Below, piece after piece: positions 50,972-60,088 of a stretch of 64,000 bases of DNA. The stretch is from Lachnospiraceae bacterium. Its GTDB lineage: Bacteria; Bacillota; Clostridia; Lachnospirales; Lachnospiraceae. The notes under the pieces are model-generated. The model did no database searches. It saw nothing but the letters and a program-made list of their open reading frames with translations, and had not been told where the DNA came from. The translations under genes and the position numbers were made by a program. The stretch spans positions 1-64,000 of the forward strand of contig CAJTEM010000010.1 of assembly GCA_910575255.1 (NCBI GenBank), in the 5' to 3' direction. The first letter of the stretch is position 1; every line of letters starts with the position of its first letter.

Positions 50972-52033
50972 ATGGAAAAGACAGATATCAAAAACCTCAG
51001 CTATCCGGAGCTGGAGCAGAGGCTCTGTGAGCTGGGGGAGAAGCCGTTTCGTGCCAGACAGGTGTACGGATGGCTTCATCAGAAGCTGGCAGTGGATTTC
51101 GGACAGATGAGTAATCTTTCGATTGCCCTGCGGGAAAAGCTGGCAGAGAGCTTTGTGCTGACTGTGCCGGAGCCGGTGGAGGTACGGGTTTCCCGAATAG
51201 ACGGGACCCGCAAATATCTGTTCCGGCTGGCAGACGGAAATGTAATCGAAAGTGTATGGATGCAGTATCATCATGGCAGCTCGGTCTGCATTTCCTCCCA
51301 GGTGGGATGCCGGATGGGGTGCCGTTTCTGTGCGTCCACTCTGGAAGGACTGGAGCGGAATCTGACGGCAGCCGAAATGCTCGAGCAGATATACCGGATT
51401 CAGGCATTGACCGGGGAACGGATATCCCATATTGTGGTGATGGGATCCGGGGAGCCGTTCGATAATTACGAAGCGTTGCTCCGGTTTTTGCGAATGATAT
51501 CGGATGAGAGAGGACTCCATATCAGTCTGCGTAATATTACGGTGTCTACCTGCGGGATGGTACCGGGAATCCGTCGTTTTGCAGAAGAGGGATTGCCCGT
51601 TACCCTGGCATTGTCTCTGCATGCGCCGAATGATGAGGTGCGGCAGAAGCTGATGCCCATTGCCAGAAGTTATCCGCTTTCAGCGGTTCTGGATGCCTGC
51701 CGGGAATATTTTGAAAAGACAGGCAGGCGTCTGACCTTTGAATACAGTCTGGTAAAGGGCGTGAACGATAATCCAAAAGAGGCAAGGGCGCTGGCAGCAT
51801 TACTGAAGGGTATGCACGGACATGTGAACCTGATACCGGTGAATCCGGTGAAGGAGAGAGCCTGTGCCCGGCCGGATAAGAAAGCGATTCAGGAATTCCG
51901 GGTTATTTTGGAAAAGGCCGGAATTGCCGTTACCATAAGAAGAGAGATGGGCAGAGACATCCAGGGCGCCTGCGGGCAGCTTCGCAGAAGCTTTCTGGCA
52001 GAGACATCCGGGGATGAAAAAGAAGGAGGTTGA
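50972..52033 (+). CDS. rlmN: 23S rRNA m2A2503 / tRNA m2A37 methyltransferase
   Basis: A 353-residue radical SAM enzyme. The cluster motif is GCRMGCRFCAST (C-x3-C-x2-C, about residues 112-119). The second catalytic cysteine is in DIQGACGQLRRS near the C-terminus. GSGEPFDNYE, SLHAPNDEVRQKLMPI and the N-terminal RARQVYGWLHQK helix are family landmarks. It is RlmN rather than Cfr because it lies in the conserved rsmB-rlmN-prpC-prkC order. The stop overlaps the prpC start region. Confidence 0.96.
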   Translation: MEKTDIKNLSYPELEQRLCELGEKPFRARQVYGWLHQKLAVDFGQMSNLSIALREKLAESFVLTVPEPVEVRVSRIDGTRKYLFRLADGNVIESVWMQYHHGSSVCISSQVGCRMGCRFCASTLEGLERNLTAAEMLEQIYRIQALTGERISHIVVMGSGEPFDNYEALLRFLRMISDERGLHISLRNITVSTCGMVPGIRRFAEEGLPVTLALSLHAPNDEVRQKLMPIARSYPLSAVLDACREYFEKTGRRLTFEYSLVKGVNDNPKEARALAALLKGMHGHVNLIPVNPVKERACARPDKKAIQEFRVILEKAGIAVTIRREMGRDIQGACGQLRRSFLAETSGDEKEGG

Positions 52034-52038
52034 TGGCG

Positions 52039-52788
52039 GTGCAGGCATATGCGCTTACAGATGTGGGAAGATACCGCAGCATGAATCAGGATTATATCTA
52101 TTCTTCGACAGCCCCGCTGGGTTCTCTGGATAACCTGTTTTTAGTGGCAGACGGTATGGGCGGTCACAATGCGGGAGACTATGCGTCACGTTTTACGGTG
52201 GAGAACCTGGTGGCTTTTTTCAGAAACCAATATCCGGAGAAGGATGTACATGGGATTTTAAAGACAGGAATCCGCAGGGTGAACCGGGAACTGTATTTTC
52301 AGGCCAGTAATGACCCGGCGCTGAGTGGTATGGGAAGCACGCTGGTGGCAGCTACGATCAAGGGGAGTGTGCTCTATGTGGCGAATATCGGAGACAGCCG
52401 TCTGTATCTTTTGCGGGATAAGTTAGAGCAGGTTACCCGGGATCACTCCTATGTGGAGGAACTGGTGGCTTTGGGAAAGATGAAGCGGGGGAGTCGGGAT
52501 TATCAGGAAAAGAAAAATATTATCACCCGTGCGGTAGGAACGGCCGAGACCGTGGATATTGATCTGTTCGCCTTTAAATTAAAGCCGAGGGACACTATCC
52601 TTATGTGCTCGGACGGACTGAGCAATATGGTGGATGAGCTTGAGATGGAATACATTATCCGTTCCGAGGAGAGCATGAAGCAAAAGGTGGAAGCACTGGT
52701 GGAGGCGGCAAACCGCGGCGGCGGAAGAGACAATATTTCCGTGGTTCTTGTGGAACCTCAGATAAGTGAGGTGATGACAGGATGCTGA
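52039..52788 (+). CDS. prpC: PP2C-type Ser/Thr phosphatase
   Basis: A 249-residue manganese-dependent phosphatase, the partner that reverses PrkC phosphorylation. Starts at TTG 52030, ATG 52033 and GTG 52039 are in frame; AGGAGG (52024-52029) gives correct spacing only to GTG 52039. Metal-site motifs are MNQDYIYSS, VADGMGGHNAGDYAS, NIGDSRLYLL, CSDGLSNMV and GGGRDNISVVLV. The last 7 bases overlap prkC. Confidence 0.95.
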   Translation: MQAYALTDVGRYRSMNQDYIYSSTAPLGSLDNLFLVADGMGGHNAGDYASRFTVENLVAFFRNQYPEKDVHGILKTGIRRVNRELYFQASNDPALSGMGSTLVAATIKGSVLYVANIGDSRLYLLRDKLEQVTRDHSYVEELVALGKMKRGSRDYQEKKNIITRAVGTAETVDIDLFAFKLKPRDTILMCSDGLSNMVDELEMEYIIRSEESMKQKVEALVEAANRGGGRDNISVVLVEPQISEVMTGC

Positions 52789-54947
52789 GAACAGGAATGT
52801 ATTTGCAGAACCGCTATGAGATTCTGGAGCAGGTGGGCTCCGGAGGAATGGCTGTAGTATATAAGGCGAAGTGCCATAAGCTGAACCGACTGGTGGCAAT
52901 CAAGGTGCTGAAGGAGGAATTCAGCAGCGACAGCAATTTTGTCAGCAAATTCAAGATGGAAGCGCAGGCGGCAGCAAGGCTGTCCCATCCGAATATTGTC
53001 AATGTGTATGATGTCATTGACGAGGGAGACCTGCATTATATTGTGATGGAGCTGATCGAGGGTGTCACCCTGAAGGCATATATTGCCAGGAAGGGAAAGC
53101 TGGAGGTCAAGGAGAGCATCGGGATAGCCATCCAGGTGGCACAGGGGATTGGAGCTGCTCATGAGCAGCATATCATTCATCGGGATATCAAGCCCCAGAA
53201 CATGATCATTTCCCGGGACGGCAAGGTCAAGGTTGCGGATTTCGGCATTGCCCGGGGCGTTTCGACACAGACGATGACTTCAGCTGCCATGGGATCGGTT
53301 CACTATATCTCGCCGGAACAGGCCAGGGGCAGCTACAGTGATGCCCGCAGTGATATTTATTCTCTGGGAATCACCATGTATGAGATGGTGACCGGACGTC
53401 TGCCTTATGAGGGGGACAATACGGTGGCAATTGCATTGTCGCATCTCGAGGATGCCATGGTTCCTCCGACCGTCTATAATCCGGAGCTTCCGGTAAGCTT
53501 AGAGAGGATCATTCTCAAGTGTACGGCCAAGAAGCCAGAGAACCGCTATGGCAGTGCGAATGATCTGATTGTGGACCTGCGCAAGGCCCTGATTCAGCCG
53601 GACGGCGGATATGTTCAGGATTCGGATGCACAGCGGGCGCTTAAGGGTCAGACCATTCAGATCAGCGGCAAGGATCTGGCAAGGATCAAGGAACAGTATA
53701 ATCCGGCACATGAGGAGCCGGTGCGGGAATATGTGCGCAGGCCGGTAGGAGAGACGGCAGTGACCCGCTATCAAGAGGATCGCCGCAGAACATCAGAACG
53801 CCGGGATAACCGGAGAAGGCAGTCGGAAGATGAGGTGAATTCTCATATCGAGCGGCTGCTGGCCGGTGCGGGCATCGTAGTGGCGATCATCATTGTTGCG
53901 GTGTTGATCGTGGTATTTTCCAAGCTGGGAGGGCTGTTTCAGTCTGGCTCCGGGCTGTTTAACAAAGAGACGACCGCAGAGAGCCGTGACGAGTCGCAGA
54001 CCAATGAGCTGGGGGAAACGCTGAAGGATTCCGAGGTCTATATGCCGGATGTCCTGGAGCTTCCGGAGGATCTGGCAGAGGCAAAGCTGAAGGAGAATTT
54101 CCTCAGCATGAAGCCTACTTACCAGGCCTCCGAGGTGGTGGAAAAGGGTTGTGTCATCTCACAGAATCCGGAATACGGAACGATTGTATCCAAGTATTCG
54201 CATGTAAATGTGGTGGTCAGCTTAGGTTCGGATAAGATTGATCTGACCACCCTGGATCTGGAGAATATGAGCGTGGCTTCGGCCCGCAGGCTTTTAGAGG
54301 ATCGGGGACTTATCGTACAGCTTGTGGAGGAGGAAAGCGAGACGGTCGAGAAGGGATTGCTTCTGCGCTACGAGCCGGAGAAGGCGGCCGAGAACAGTAC
54401 GGTTACCTTGTATGTCAGCACAGGTCCGCATGTGGAGCTGGTGGCGGTGCCGGATCTGGTGGGAAAGCCGGAATCGGATGCGCTGGCATTGTTAGGAGAG
54501 GCCGGACTGACTCCCGGGGAGACCTCCACAGAGAACAGCGATACGGTTCCCAAAGGGAATATCATCCGCCAGGAGGGCGGCGAGAACGGGCAGATCGAGG
54601 TGGGAGGAACCATCAGTTATGTGGTCAGCAGCGGGCCGGAGAAAAAACAGCAGCGCTATGTAGCTTCGATTAATGATGTCTATGATCTGAGCAATCTCAT
54701 AGGTCCGGGTGCCGGCGGCGCCAGCTTTACCGTTCTGGTGCGTCTGCATCAGAAGGAGGCGGACGGCACGGATATTTACCGGACACTGACAGATGCCAAG
54801 ACGATCAGCGGTTCGACGCTGCTTCCCATCAGTTATACCAGTATTGAGAGTATGAACGGCAGCGATGAGGGACAGGTTGAGGTTGTGGATACAGATTCCG
54901 GGGCAGTATTAAAAAGTTATCCACTGACCTTTTTCCCCATGGATTGA
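52782..54947 (+). CDS. prkC: PASTA-domain Ser/Thr protein kinase
   Basis: A 721-residue eukaryotic-type kinase that senses muropeptides or lipid II. The kinase domain (about residues 10-270) shows QVGSGGMAVVYKA, Lys41 (VAIKVL), HRDIKPQNMI, VADFGIARG and the activation loop TMTSAAMGSVHYISPEQ. After an Arg-rich juxtamembrane part comes one helix (IVVAIIIVAVLIVVF, about 365-380), then three extracellular PASTA repeats (MPDVLELPEDLAEA, LTTLDLENMSVASA, VAVPDLVGKPESDA) and a C-terminal domain of about 95 residues with no repeat match. Adjacent prpC and rsgA are the normal neighbours. Confidence 0.96.
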   Translation: MLRTGMYLQNRYEILEQVGSGGMAVVYKAKCHKLNRLVAIKVLKEEFSSDSNFVSKFKMEAQAAARLSHPNIVNVYDVIDEGDLHYIVMELIEGVTLKAYIARKGKLEVKESIGIAIQVAQGIGAAHEQHIIHRDIKPQNMIISRDGKVKVADFGIARGVSTQTMTSAAMGSVHYISPEQARGSYSDARSDIYSLGITMYEMVTGRLPYEGDNTVAIALSHLEDAMVPPTVYNPELPVSLERIILKCTAKKPENRYGSANDLIVDLRKALIQPDGGYVQDSDAQRALKGQTIQISGKDLARIKEQYNPAHEEPVREYVRRPVGETAVTRYQEDRRRTSERRDNRRRQSEDEVNSHIERLLAGAGIVVAIIIVAVLIVVFSKLGGLFQSGSGLFNKETTAESRDESQTNELGETLKDSEVYMPDVLELPEDLAEAKLKENFLSMKPTYQASEVVEKGCVISQNPEYGTIVSKYSHVNVVVSLGSDKIDLTTLDLENMSVASARRLLEDRGLIVQLVEEESETVEKGLLLRYEPEKAAENSTVTLYVSTGPHVELVAVPDLVGKPESDALALLGEAGLTPGETSTENSDTVPKGNIIRQEGGENGQIEVGGTISYVVSSGPEKKQQRYVASINDVYDLSNLIGPGAGGASFTVLVRLHQKEADGTDIYRTLTDAKTISGSTLLPISYTSIESMNGSDEGQVEVVDTDSGAVLKSYPLTFFPMD

Positions 54948-54959
54948 TTAAGAGGAATT

Positions 54960-55841
54960 ATGAAGGGTAAGATCATAAAAGGAATTGCCGGATTTTATTA
55001 TGTTCACGACGGCCATGACAAATTATATGCCTGTAAAGCCAAGGGGATCTTCCGCAAGCGCGGGGTGAAGCCACTGGTGGGAGACGATGTGGAATTTACA
55101 GTGTTGGACGAGGCGGACCGGGAAGGGAATATTGAAGAAATTCTTCCCCGTAAAAATCAGCTGGTTCGTCCGGCCAGCGCCAATGTCGATCAGGCGTTGA
55201 TTGTATTTGCCATCACAGAGCCGGAACCGAATCTGAATCTGCTGGATCGTTTTCTGGTAATGATGAGGATACAGCAGGTGCCGGTCACGATTTGCTTTAA
55301 CAAGGTAGATCTGGAGAGAGAGAAGGGCCGGCTTCGCTATCAGGAGATCTATAAGGACAGCGGCTGTCAGGTGCATTTTATCAGTATTTATGAAGAGCAG
55401 GGGACGGAGGAGATCCGGATCCTGCTGAGAGGTCGTACCACGATTTTAGCCGGACCCTCCGGAGTCGGGAAGTCATCTCTGACGAATCTGCTGCAGCCCT
55501 TAGCAGGGATGGAGACCGGAGAAGTCAGCAAAAAGATTCAGCGAGGCAGACATACCACCCGCCATGCAGAGTTGTTCTGCGTGGAGGAGGATACTTATCT
55601 GATGGACACACCCGGTTTCAGCTCACTGGCTTTGGAAGAACCGGAAGCCAGAGAGCTGAAGGAGTATTTTCCAGAGTTTGCCGGCTTTAGCGGTGGTTGC
55701 CGGTTCGGAGCCGACTGTGTTCATGTGGGAGAGCCGGTCTGCGGTGTGAAAGAGGCGGTTCGGGAAGGGAAGATCAGTCAGAGCCGCTATGACAATTACC
55801 GGCAGCTGTATCAGGAACTGAAGGAGAGAAGGAGATACTGA
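54960..55841 (+). CDS. rsgA: Ribosome small-subunit biogenesis GTPase
   Basis: A 293-residue circularly permuted GTPase that checks the 30S decoding centre. An OB-fold (1-70) precedes G4 (CFNKVDLE), then G1 GPSGVGKSSLTNLL (about 160-173), G2 region RGRHTTRHAEL and G3 MDTPGFSSL. The C-terminal zinc site has CRFGADCVHVGEPVC (C-x6-C-x-H-x5-C). The kinase upstream is a known partner locus, and rpe follows after 2 bases. Confidence 0.97.
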   Translation: MKGKIIKGIAGFYYVHDGHDKLYACKAKGIFRKRGVKPLVGDDVEFTVLDEADREGNIEEILPRKNQLVRPASANVDQALIVFAITEPEPNLNLLDRFLVMMRIQQVPVTICFNKVDLEREKGRLRYQEIYKDSGCQVHFISIYEEQGTEEIRILLRGRTTILAGPSGVGKSSLTNLLQPLAGMETGEVSKKIQRGRHTTRHAELFCVEEDTYLMDTPGFSSLALEEPEARELKEYFPEFAGFSGGCRFGADCVHVGEPVCGVKEAVREGKISQSRYDNYRQLYQELKERRRY

Positions 55842-55843
55842 CA

Positions 55844-56509
55844 ATGAAAAGAATTCTTGCGCCATCCCTTTTGGCAGCAGACTTCGGGAATCTTGCGGAT
55901 GAGGTAAAAACGGTGGCAGCCGCCGGAGCGGAGTACATTCATATTGATGTGATGGACGGAATGTTTGTTCCCAGCATTTCCCTGGGAATTCCGGTGATTC
56001 AGAGCATCCGTCCCTGTACGGATAAGGTGTTTGACGTGCATATGATGGTAGAAGAGCCAGGACGCTATGCCAGGGCTATGAAGGAGGCCGGAGCAGATAT
56101 CCTGTGTGTCCATCAGGAGGCGTGCCGCCATCTGGACCGTACTATCGGCCAGATCCGGGAGCTGGAGATGCGTGTCGGGATTGCGCTGAATCCGGCGACC
56201 CCGCTTTCCGTGCTGGACTGCGTGCTGGAACAGGCGGACATGATTCTGCTGATGTCTGTGAACCCCGGTTTTGGCGGCCAAAAGCTTATCCCTTATATTC
56301 TGGAAAAGATATCCCGGCTCCGGAAGCGCCTCAATCAGCTGGGGCTGGAGACGGATATTGAAGTGGACGGCGGAGTAACTCTGGAAAACGTGGGACAGCT
56401 GCTTGGGGCAGGCGCCAATGTTATTGTGGCGGGTTCAGCCGTATATCGCGGGGATACTTCTGCCAATGTCCGCGCATTTATCAACACATTTGAGGAGCTT
56501 TCAGAATGA
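55844..56509 (+). CDS. rpe: Ribulose-phosphate 3-epimerase
   Basis: A 221-residue TIM-barrel enzyme of the pentose phosphate pathway. It begins MKRILAPSLLAADFGNL and shows HIDVMDGMFVPSIS (metal His/Asp), VHMMVEEPGRY, LMSVNPGFGGQKLIP and VDGGVTLEN (metal Asp). Overlaps thiN by 4 bases. Confidence 0.96.
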   Translation: MKRILAPSLLAADFGNLADEVKTVAAAGAEYIHIDVMDGMFVPSISLGIPVIQSIRPCTDKVFDVHMMVEEPGRYARAMKEAGADILCVHQEACRHLDRTIGQIRELEMRVGIALNPATPLSVLDCVLEQADMILLMSVNPGFGGQKLIPYILEKISRLRKRLNQLGLETDIEVDGGVTLENVGQLLGAGANVIVAGSAVYRGDTSANVRAFINTFEELSE

Positions 56510-57162
56510 AGAATTGTCTGATTGTGACGGGCGGAAAGCTGGATCTGGCTTTCGCCCGCTCTTTTTTACACAAGGAAGTATTTCATAAGGTGATCGCAGC
56601 AGATGCAGGTCTGGAGGCAGCAGAAAAGCTTGGGCTGATTCCGGATTATATCGTAGGAGATTTTGATACCGTAGATCCGGTGGTATTAGAGCGTTTTCAG
56701 AGCATACCACATATTGTCTGGGAGAAGCACCGGCCGGAGAAGAATGAGACAGACACAGAACTGGCCCGCAGCCGTGCACTGACTCTGGGCTGTGGCCGCG
56801 TGGTTTTTCTGGGAGCTACGGGAGGAAGGCTGGATCATATGCTGGGGAACCTTCATGTATTGTATGCCTGTCTGCAGAGCGGTGTAGAGGCATGGATTGT
56901 GGACGAACAGAATAAACTGTATTTGCTGGATGAAGGAAAAACCTTTTACCGGGAACAGCTGTGGGGGAAATATGTGTCCTTTCTGCCCTATACCGAGCAG
57001 GTTACGGCGATTACGCTTCAGGGCTTTCGGTATCCTCTGAACCGGAAGGATATCCGAAAAGGCGAGGAGGCCGGACTCTGCATCAGCAATGAGCTGGCAG
57101 GGGATACGGCAACGATCGAGTTCGAGGACGGGGTGCTGATCTGCGTGGAGTCCGGAGACTGA
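56506..57162 (+). CDS. thiN: Thiamine pyrophosphokinase
   Basis: A 218-residue enzyme making thiamine diphosphate from thiamine and ATP. Motifs: IAADAGLEAAEKLGLIPDYIVGDFDTV, HRPEKNETDTELARSRAL and GATGGRLDHMLGNLHVLY, with a C-terminal beta-sandwich (LCISNELAGDTATIEFEDG). Length is typical. It ends the priA-to-thiN operon. The ECF vitamin S component downstream may be functionally linked. Confidence 0.95.
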   Translation: MKNCLIVTGGKLDLAFARSFLHKEVFHKVIAADAGLEAAEKLGLIPDYIVGDFDTVDPVVLERFQSIPHIVWEKHRPEKNETDTELARSRALTLGCGRVVFLGATGGRLDHMLGNLHVLYACLQSGVEAWIVDEQNKLYLLDEGKTFYREQLWGKYVSFLPYTEQVTAITLQGFRYPLNRKDIRKGEEAGLCISNELAGDTATIEFEDGVLICVESGD

Positions 57163-57172
57163 AGAGGTATGA

Positions 57173-57215
57173 TAGCGTACCTTTCAAAACCACCTAACTG
57201 ACACGGTAAAAAAAT
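57173..57215. repeat. Half family A element, copy A6
   Basis: AGCGTACCTTTCAAAACCACC and TAACTGACAC align with the right half of A5 (GCGTACCTTTCAGAAACGC...ACTGACATTG). The left half is absent. It lies right after thiN. Confidence 0.5.
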
Positions 57216-57321
57216 AAGGAACTGACTATTTCCAGAGGGATTCCTGCGTGCTATGATTACTGCAACAGTTCGCCGCCGGGTGAATGAGGATTCAAGACAA
57301 CAGAAGCGAGGAGGAATGATT

Positions 57322-57915
57322 ATGGAAATTCAGAGAAACGATAAGGTGTATAAGATCGTGATCACAGCGTTGATGGCAGCGCTCTGCTATGTGGCATTTA
57401 CTTTTTTGAAGATTCCGATCCCGACGTTTGGCGGGGATTATGTAGCATTGCATATCGGTAATGCTTTTTGCGTACTGGCGGCATTGCTTCTGGGAGGCGG
57501 ATATGGCGGTCTGGCCGGGGCATTGGGCATGACAATTGCGGATTTGCTGGATCCGGTGTATATCACCAGTGCGCCGAAGACTTTTCTGCTGAAATTCTGT
57601 ATCGGGATCATCGCCGGATTTGTGGCGCACAGGATCGCTCATATTACTGAGGAGCACGATAGCGGCTATGTATTCAAATGGACCCTGATTGCTTCCATTG
57701 CCGGACTGGGCTTTAATGTGATCATGGATCCTATCGTGGGTTATTTTTATAAAAATTTTGTCCTGGGCGTGCAGTCGGATGCTGCGAAGATCATGTCCAC
57801 CTGGGCAGCCGGCGTAACCTTCATCAATGCCGTAGCCGGAACCATTGTGGTCGTCGTTGTCTACATGGCACTGCGGCCGGTTCTCAAGAAAAGCGGGATG
57901 TTCTTTCACCTTTAA
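57322..57915 (+). CDS. ECF transporter S component
   Basis: A 197-residue vitamin-capture protein with about six helices. The start at 57322 has AGGAGG 7 bases upstream. The N-terminal YKIVITALMAALCYVAFTFLKIPIP is the S-component docking helix with its A-x-x-x-A pattern. LGGGYGGLAGALGMTIADLLDPVY matches the riboflavin/other vitamin group (PF07155-like). It needs the shared EcfA/A'/T module encoded elsewhere. Substrate not readable; the thiN gene next to it makes a thiamine-related compound possible (inference). No TPP element is visible in its leader. Confidence 0.85.
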   Translation: MEIQRNDKVYKIVITALMAALCYVAFTFLKIPIPTFGGDYVALHIGNAFCVLAALLLGGGYGGLAGALGMTIADLLDPVYITSAPKTFLLKFCIGIIAGFVAHRIAHITEEHDSGYVFKWTLIASIAGLGFNVIMDPIVGYFYKNFVLGVQSDAAKIMSTWAAGVTFINAVAGTIVVVVVYMALRPVLKKSGMFFHL

Positions 57916-57929
57916 TGTCAGCGGATTTA

Positions 57930-58296
57930 GGGAAAATGGGACATTCAGCCTCGAAAGAACTAACCTGTGAAACAATGTCAGTAAGTTAAGGGATCGCGAA
58001 ACACAGCCAGGGAAACGGGGAGAGCAGCCATCGGAAAGGGTCTGCGGATTTTGACTTTGCAGAGATTTAGAAGTCCTTGAATTTCTGAGTTTTGCGTTGA
58101 AATGAAAATTCACACTGTCTGAGCGGAGCGAGTTTGTGAATTTTCGTTTCGTTTTTAGCAAAATTCAGAAATTTTAGGAATTCTTGATCTCGAAACCGGA
58201 AAAATCCGCAGACCCTTTCCGATGGCTGCTCTCCCCGTTTCCCTGGCGTACCTTTTGGAACAGCTTAACTAACTGACATTGGGTGTGAAAAGAAAC
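57930..58296. repeat. Family A element, long copy A7 with perfect 47-bp arms
   Basis: The segment 58006-58052 is an exact 47-bp reverse complement of 58201-58247 (arms begin GCCAGGGAAACGGGGAGAGC). Outside them CAATGTCAGTAAGTTAAG (57973-57990) pairs with CTTAACTAACTGACATTG (58264-58281), one mismatch. Inside, GAAATGAAAATTCACA pairs with TGTGAATTTTCGTTTC, and TGAATTTCTGAGTTTTGC with GCAAAATTCAGAAATTTTA. The whole 300-plus bases could fold into one long stem. It ends GTGAAAAGAAAC and separates the ECF gene from serS. Confidence 0.9.
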
Positions 58297-58335
58297 CATA
58301 CAGATACTGCCTCATACAAATTCTGAAAAGGGGGC

Positions 58336-58364
58336 TTTTCTTTCCGATTAAACTGATGTATAAT
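58336..58364 (+). promoter_or_regulatory. Probable serS promoter
   Basis: -10 TATAAT (58359-58364) with a weak -35 TTTTCT (58336-58341), 17-bp spacer. The 75-base leader is too short for a T-box. Confidence 0.5.
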
Positions 58365-58442
58365 CACACCGAGTAAAGAAATCCCCCAGGTGCAGAGAAT
58401 ATGGTTACAGTTATCAGGGGAATACGGAATGAGGAGGAAGCT

Positions 58443-59735
58443 ATGTTAGATATCAGATTTGTAAGAGAGAACCCGGAGGCAGTAAAGCAGAATATCAGAA
58501 ATAAATTTCAGGATGAGAAGCTTTCTCTGGTAGACGAAGTAATTGAACTGGATCAGAAGAACCGCAATGCAAAGGCTGAGGCAGATAATCTTCGTGCTTC
58601 CCGCAACAAGCTGTCCAAACAGATCGGCCAGCTGATGGGACAGGGAAAGAGAGAAGAGGCAGAGAAAGTGAAGGCTCAGGTTACGGCCAACGCTGCCCGT
58701 CTGGCAGAATTAGAAGCTCAGGAGGGAGAGCTGGAGGAACGGATTTTAAAGATTATGATGACAATCCCCAATATGATCGATCCCAGTGTTCCAATCGGCA
58801 GGGATGACAGCGAGAATGTCGAGATTGAAAAATTCGGAGATCCGGTTGTGCCGGATTTTGAGATTCCTTACCATACAGATATCATGAAAACCTTTGACGG
58901 AATTGATCTGGATGCTGCCGGCAAGGTGGCGGGCAACGGTTTTTATTACCTGATGGGGGATATTGCCAGACTGCATTCGGCAGTGATTTCCTATGCAAGA
59001 GATTTCATGATAGACCGGGGCTTTACGTATTGTGTACCGCCGTTTATGATCCGCAGCAATGTGGTGACCGGGGTAATGTCTTTTGCTGAGATGGATGCCA
59101 TGATGTACAAGATCGAGGGAGAGGATCTGTATCTGATCGGGACCAGTGAACACTCTATGATCGGTAAATTCATTGACACGATTACCCCTGAGGAGCAGCT
59201 TCCCAAGACCATGACCAGCTATTCTCCCTGCTTCCGCAAGGAGAAGGGGGCGCATGGAATCGAAGAGCGCGGAGTATACCGGATTCATCAGTTCGAGAAG
59301 CAGGAGATGATCGTAGTCTGCCGGCCGGAGGAATCTCCGATGTGGTATGACAGATTGTGGCAGAATACCGTAGATCTGTTCCGGTCTCTGGATATTCCGG
59401 TGCGGACACTGGAGTGCTGTTCCGGCGATCTGGCAGACCTGAAGGTAAAGTCCTGCGATGTGGAGGCCTGGTCTCCGCGGCAGAAGAAGTATTTTGAAGT
59501 GGGTTCATGCTCCAATCTGGGAGATGCACAGGCGCGCCGGCTGAAAATCCGTGTCAGCGGAGCAGACGGAAAATATTTTGCACATACTCTGAACAATACT
59601 GTCGTGGCGCCTCCGCGGATGCTGATTGCATTTTTGGAGAATAATCTTCAGGCTGACGGAAGTGTAAGAATTCCCGTAGCACTGCAGAAGTATATGGGAG
59701 GAACAGAGGTTTTGACGCCCAAACAAGAAAAGTAA
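58443..59735 (+). CDS. serS: Serine-tRNA ligase
   Basis: A 430-residue class II synthetase. The start at 58443 (MLDIRFVRENPEAVKQNI) has AGGAGG 5 bases upstream. An N-terminal coiled coil (about residues 30-105) binds the long arm of tRNA-Ser. Core motifs are PPFMIRSNVVTGV, TSEHSMIGKF, ACFRKE-type CFRKEKGAHGIEERGVYRIHQFEKQEM (motif 2) and NNTVVAPPRMLIAFLEN (motif 3, here with APPRML). Length is typical. Confidence 0.97.
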   Translation: MLDIRFVRENPEAVKQNIRNKFQDEKLSLVDEVIELDQKNRNAKAEADNLRASRNKLSKQIGQLMGQGKREEAEKVKAQVTANAARLAELEAQEGELEERILKIMMTIPNMIDPSVPIGRDDSENVEIEKFGDPVVPDFEIPYHTDIMKTFDGIDLDAAGKVAGNGFYYLMGDIARLHSAVISYARDFMIDRGFTYCVPPFMIRSNVVTGVMSFAEMDAMMYKIEGEDLYLIGTSEHSMIGKFIDTITPEEQLPKTMTSYSPCFRKEKGAHGIEERGVYRIHQFEKQEMIVVCRPEESPMWYDRLWQNTVDLFRSLDIPVRTLECCSGDLADLKVKSCDVEAWSPRQKKYFEVGSCSNLGDAQARRLKIRVSGADGKYFAHTLNNTVVAPPRMLIAFLENNLQADGSVRIPVALQKYMGGTEVLTPKQEK

Positions 59736-59743
59736 GGGATGTT

Positions 59744-60080
59744 GTGGCACGATTACCTTTGGCAAAAACGCCGTATCAGGATGCGATGAACTATTTTGAA
59801 GGTGCGCCGGAAGCCATTATTAAGCTTGCGAAAGCAGAAGCTTTCCAATATGTTTTGGAAAATATAGCCGGGGAAATAAAGCCTTGTATACCAGACGGAC
59901 TTTTTCATGCCGATAATCTTAAAAAAGACCAATGCATTGCACGGTGACATGGATGAAATCAGAGTATCCACGGATGAATTAAACATCAAATCGGAAGAGA
60001 AAAAGAAAGCCGGAATATACATTGCGTTTCAGGTTTTATGCAGTAGGAACACTTTTCCGAAAAGGGAGAAAAAATATTAA
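59744..60080 (+). pseudogene. Frame-broken gene remnant downstream of serS
   Basis: Two overlapping open stretches look like parts of one protein: 59744-59947 (ARLPLAKTPYQDAMNYFEGA..., ending NLKKDQCIAR) and 59907-60080 in another frame (MPIILKKTNALHGDMDEIRVS..., ending NTFPKREKKY). Neither has a clear ribosome site. They share a 40-base overlap where a frameshift may have occurred. I cannot identify a family. The higher A+T content than serS suggests foreign or decaying DNA. Confidence 0.3.
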
Positions 60081-60088
60081 AAAAATAA

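Noticed and set aside
57163-57321. A TPP or other vitamin riboswitch ahead of the ECF S component
   Set aside because: No CTGAGA/ACCTGA-type TPP core, no FMN or other conserved core that I could match. The short GCCGGGTGAATGAGG stretch was not enough.
58301-58442. T-box ahead of serS
   Set aside because: The T-box consensus GGTGGNACCGCG is absent and the leader after the -10 box is only about 75 bases.
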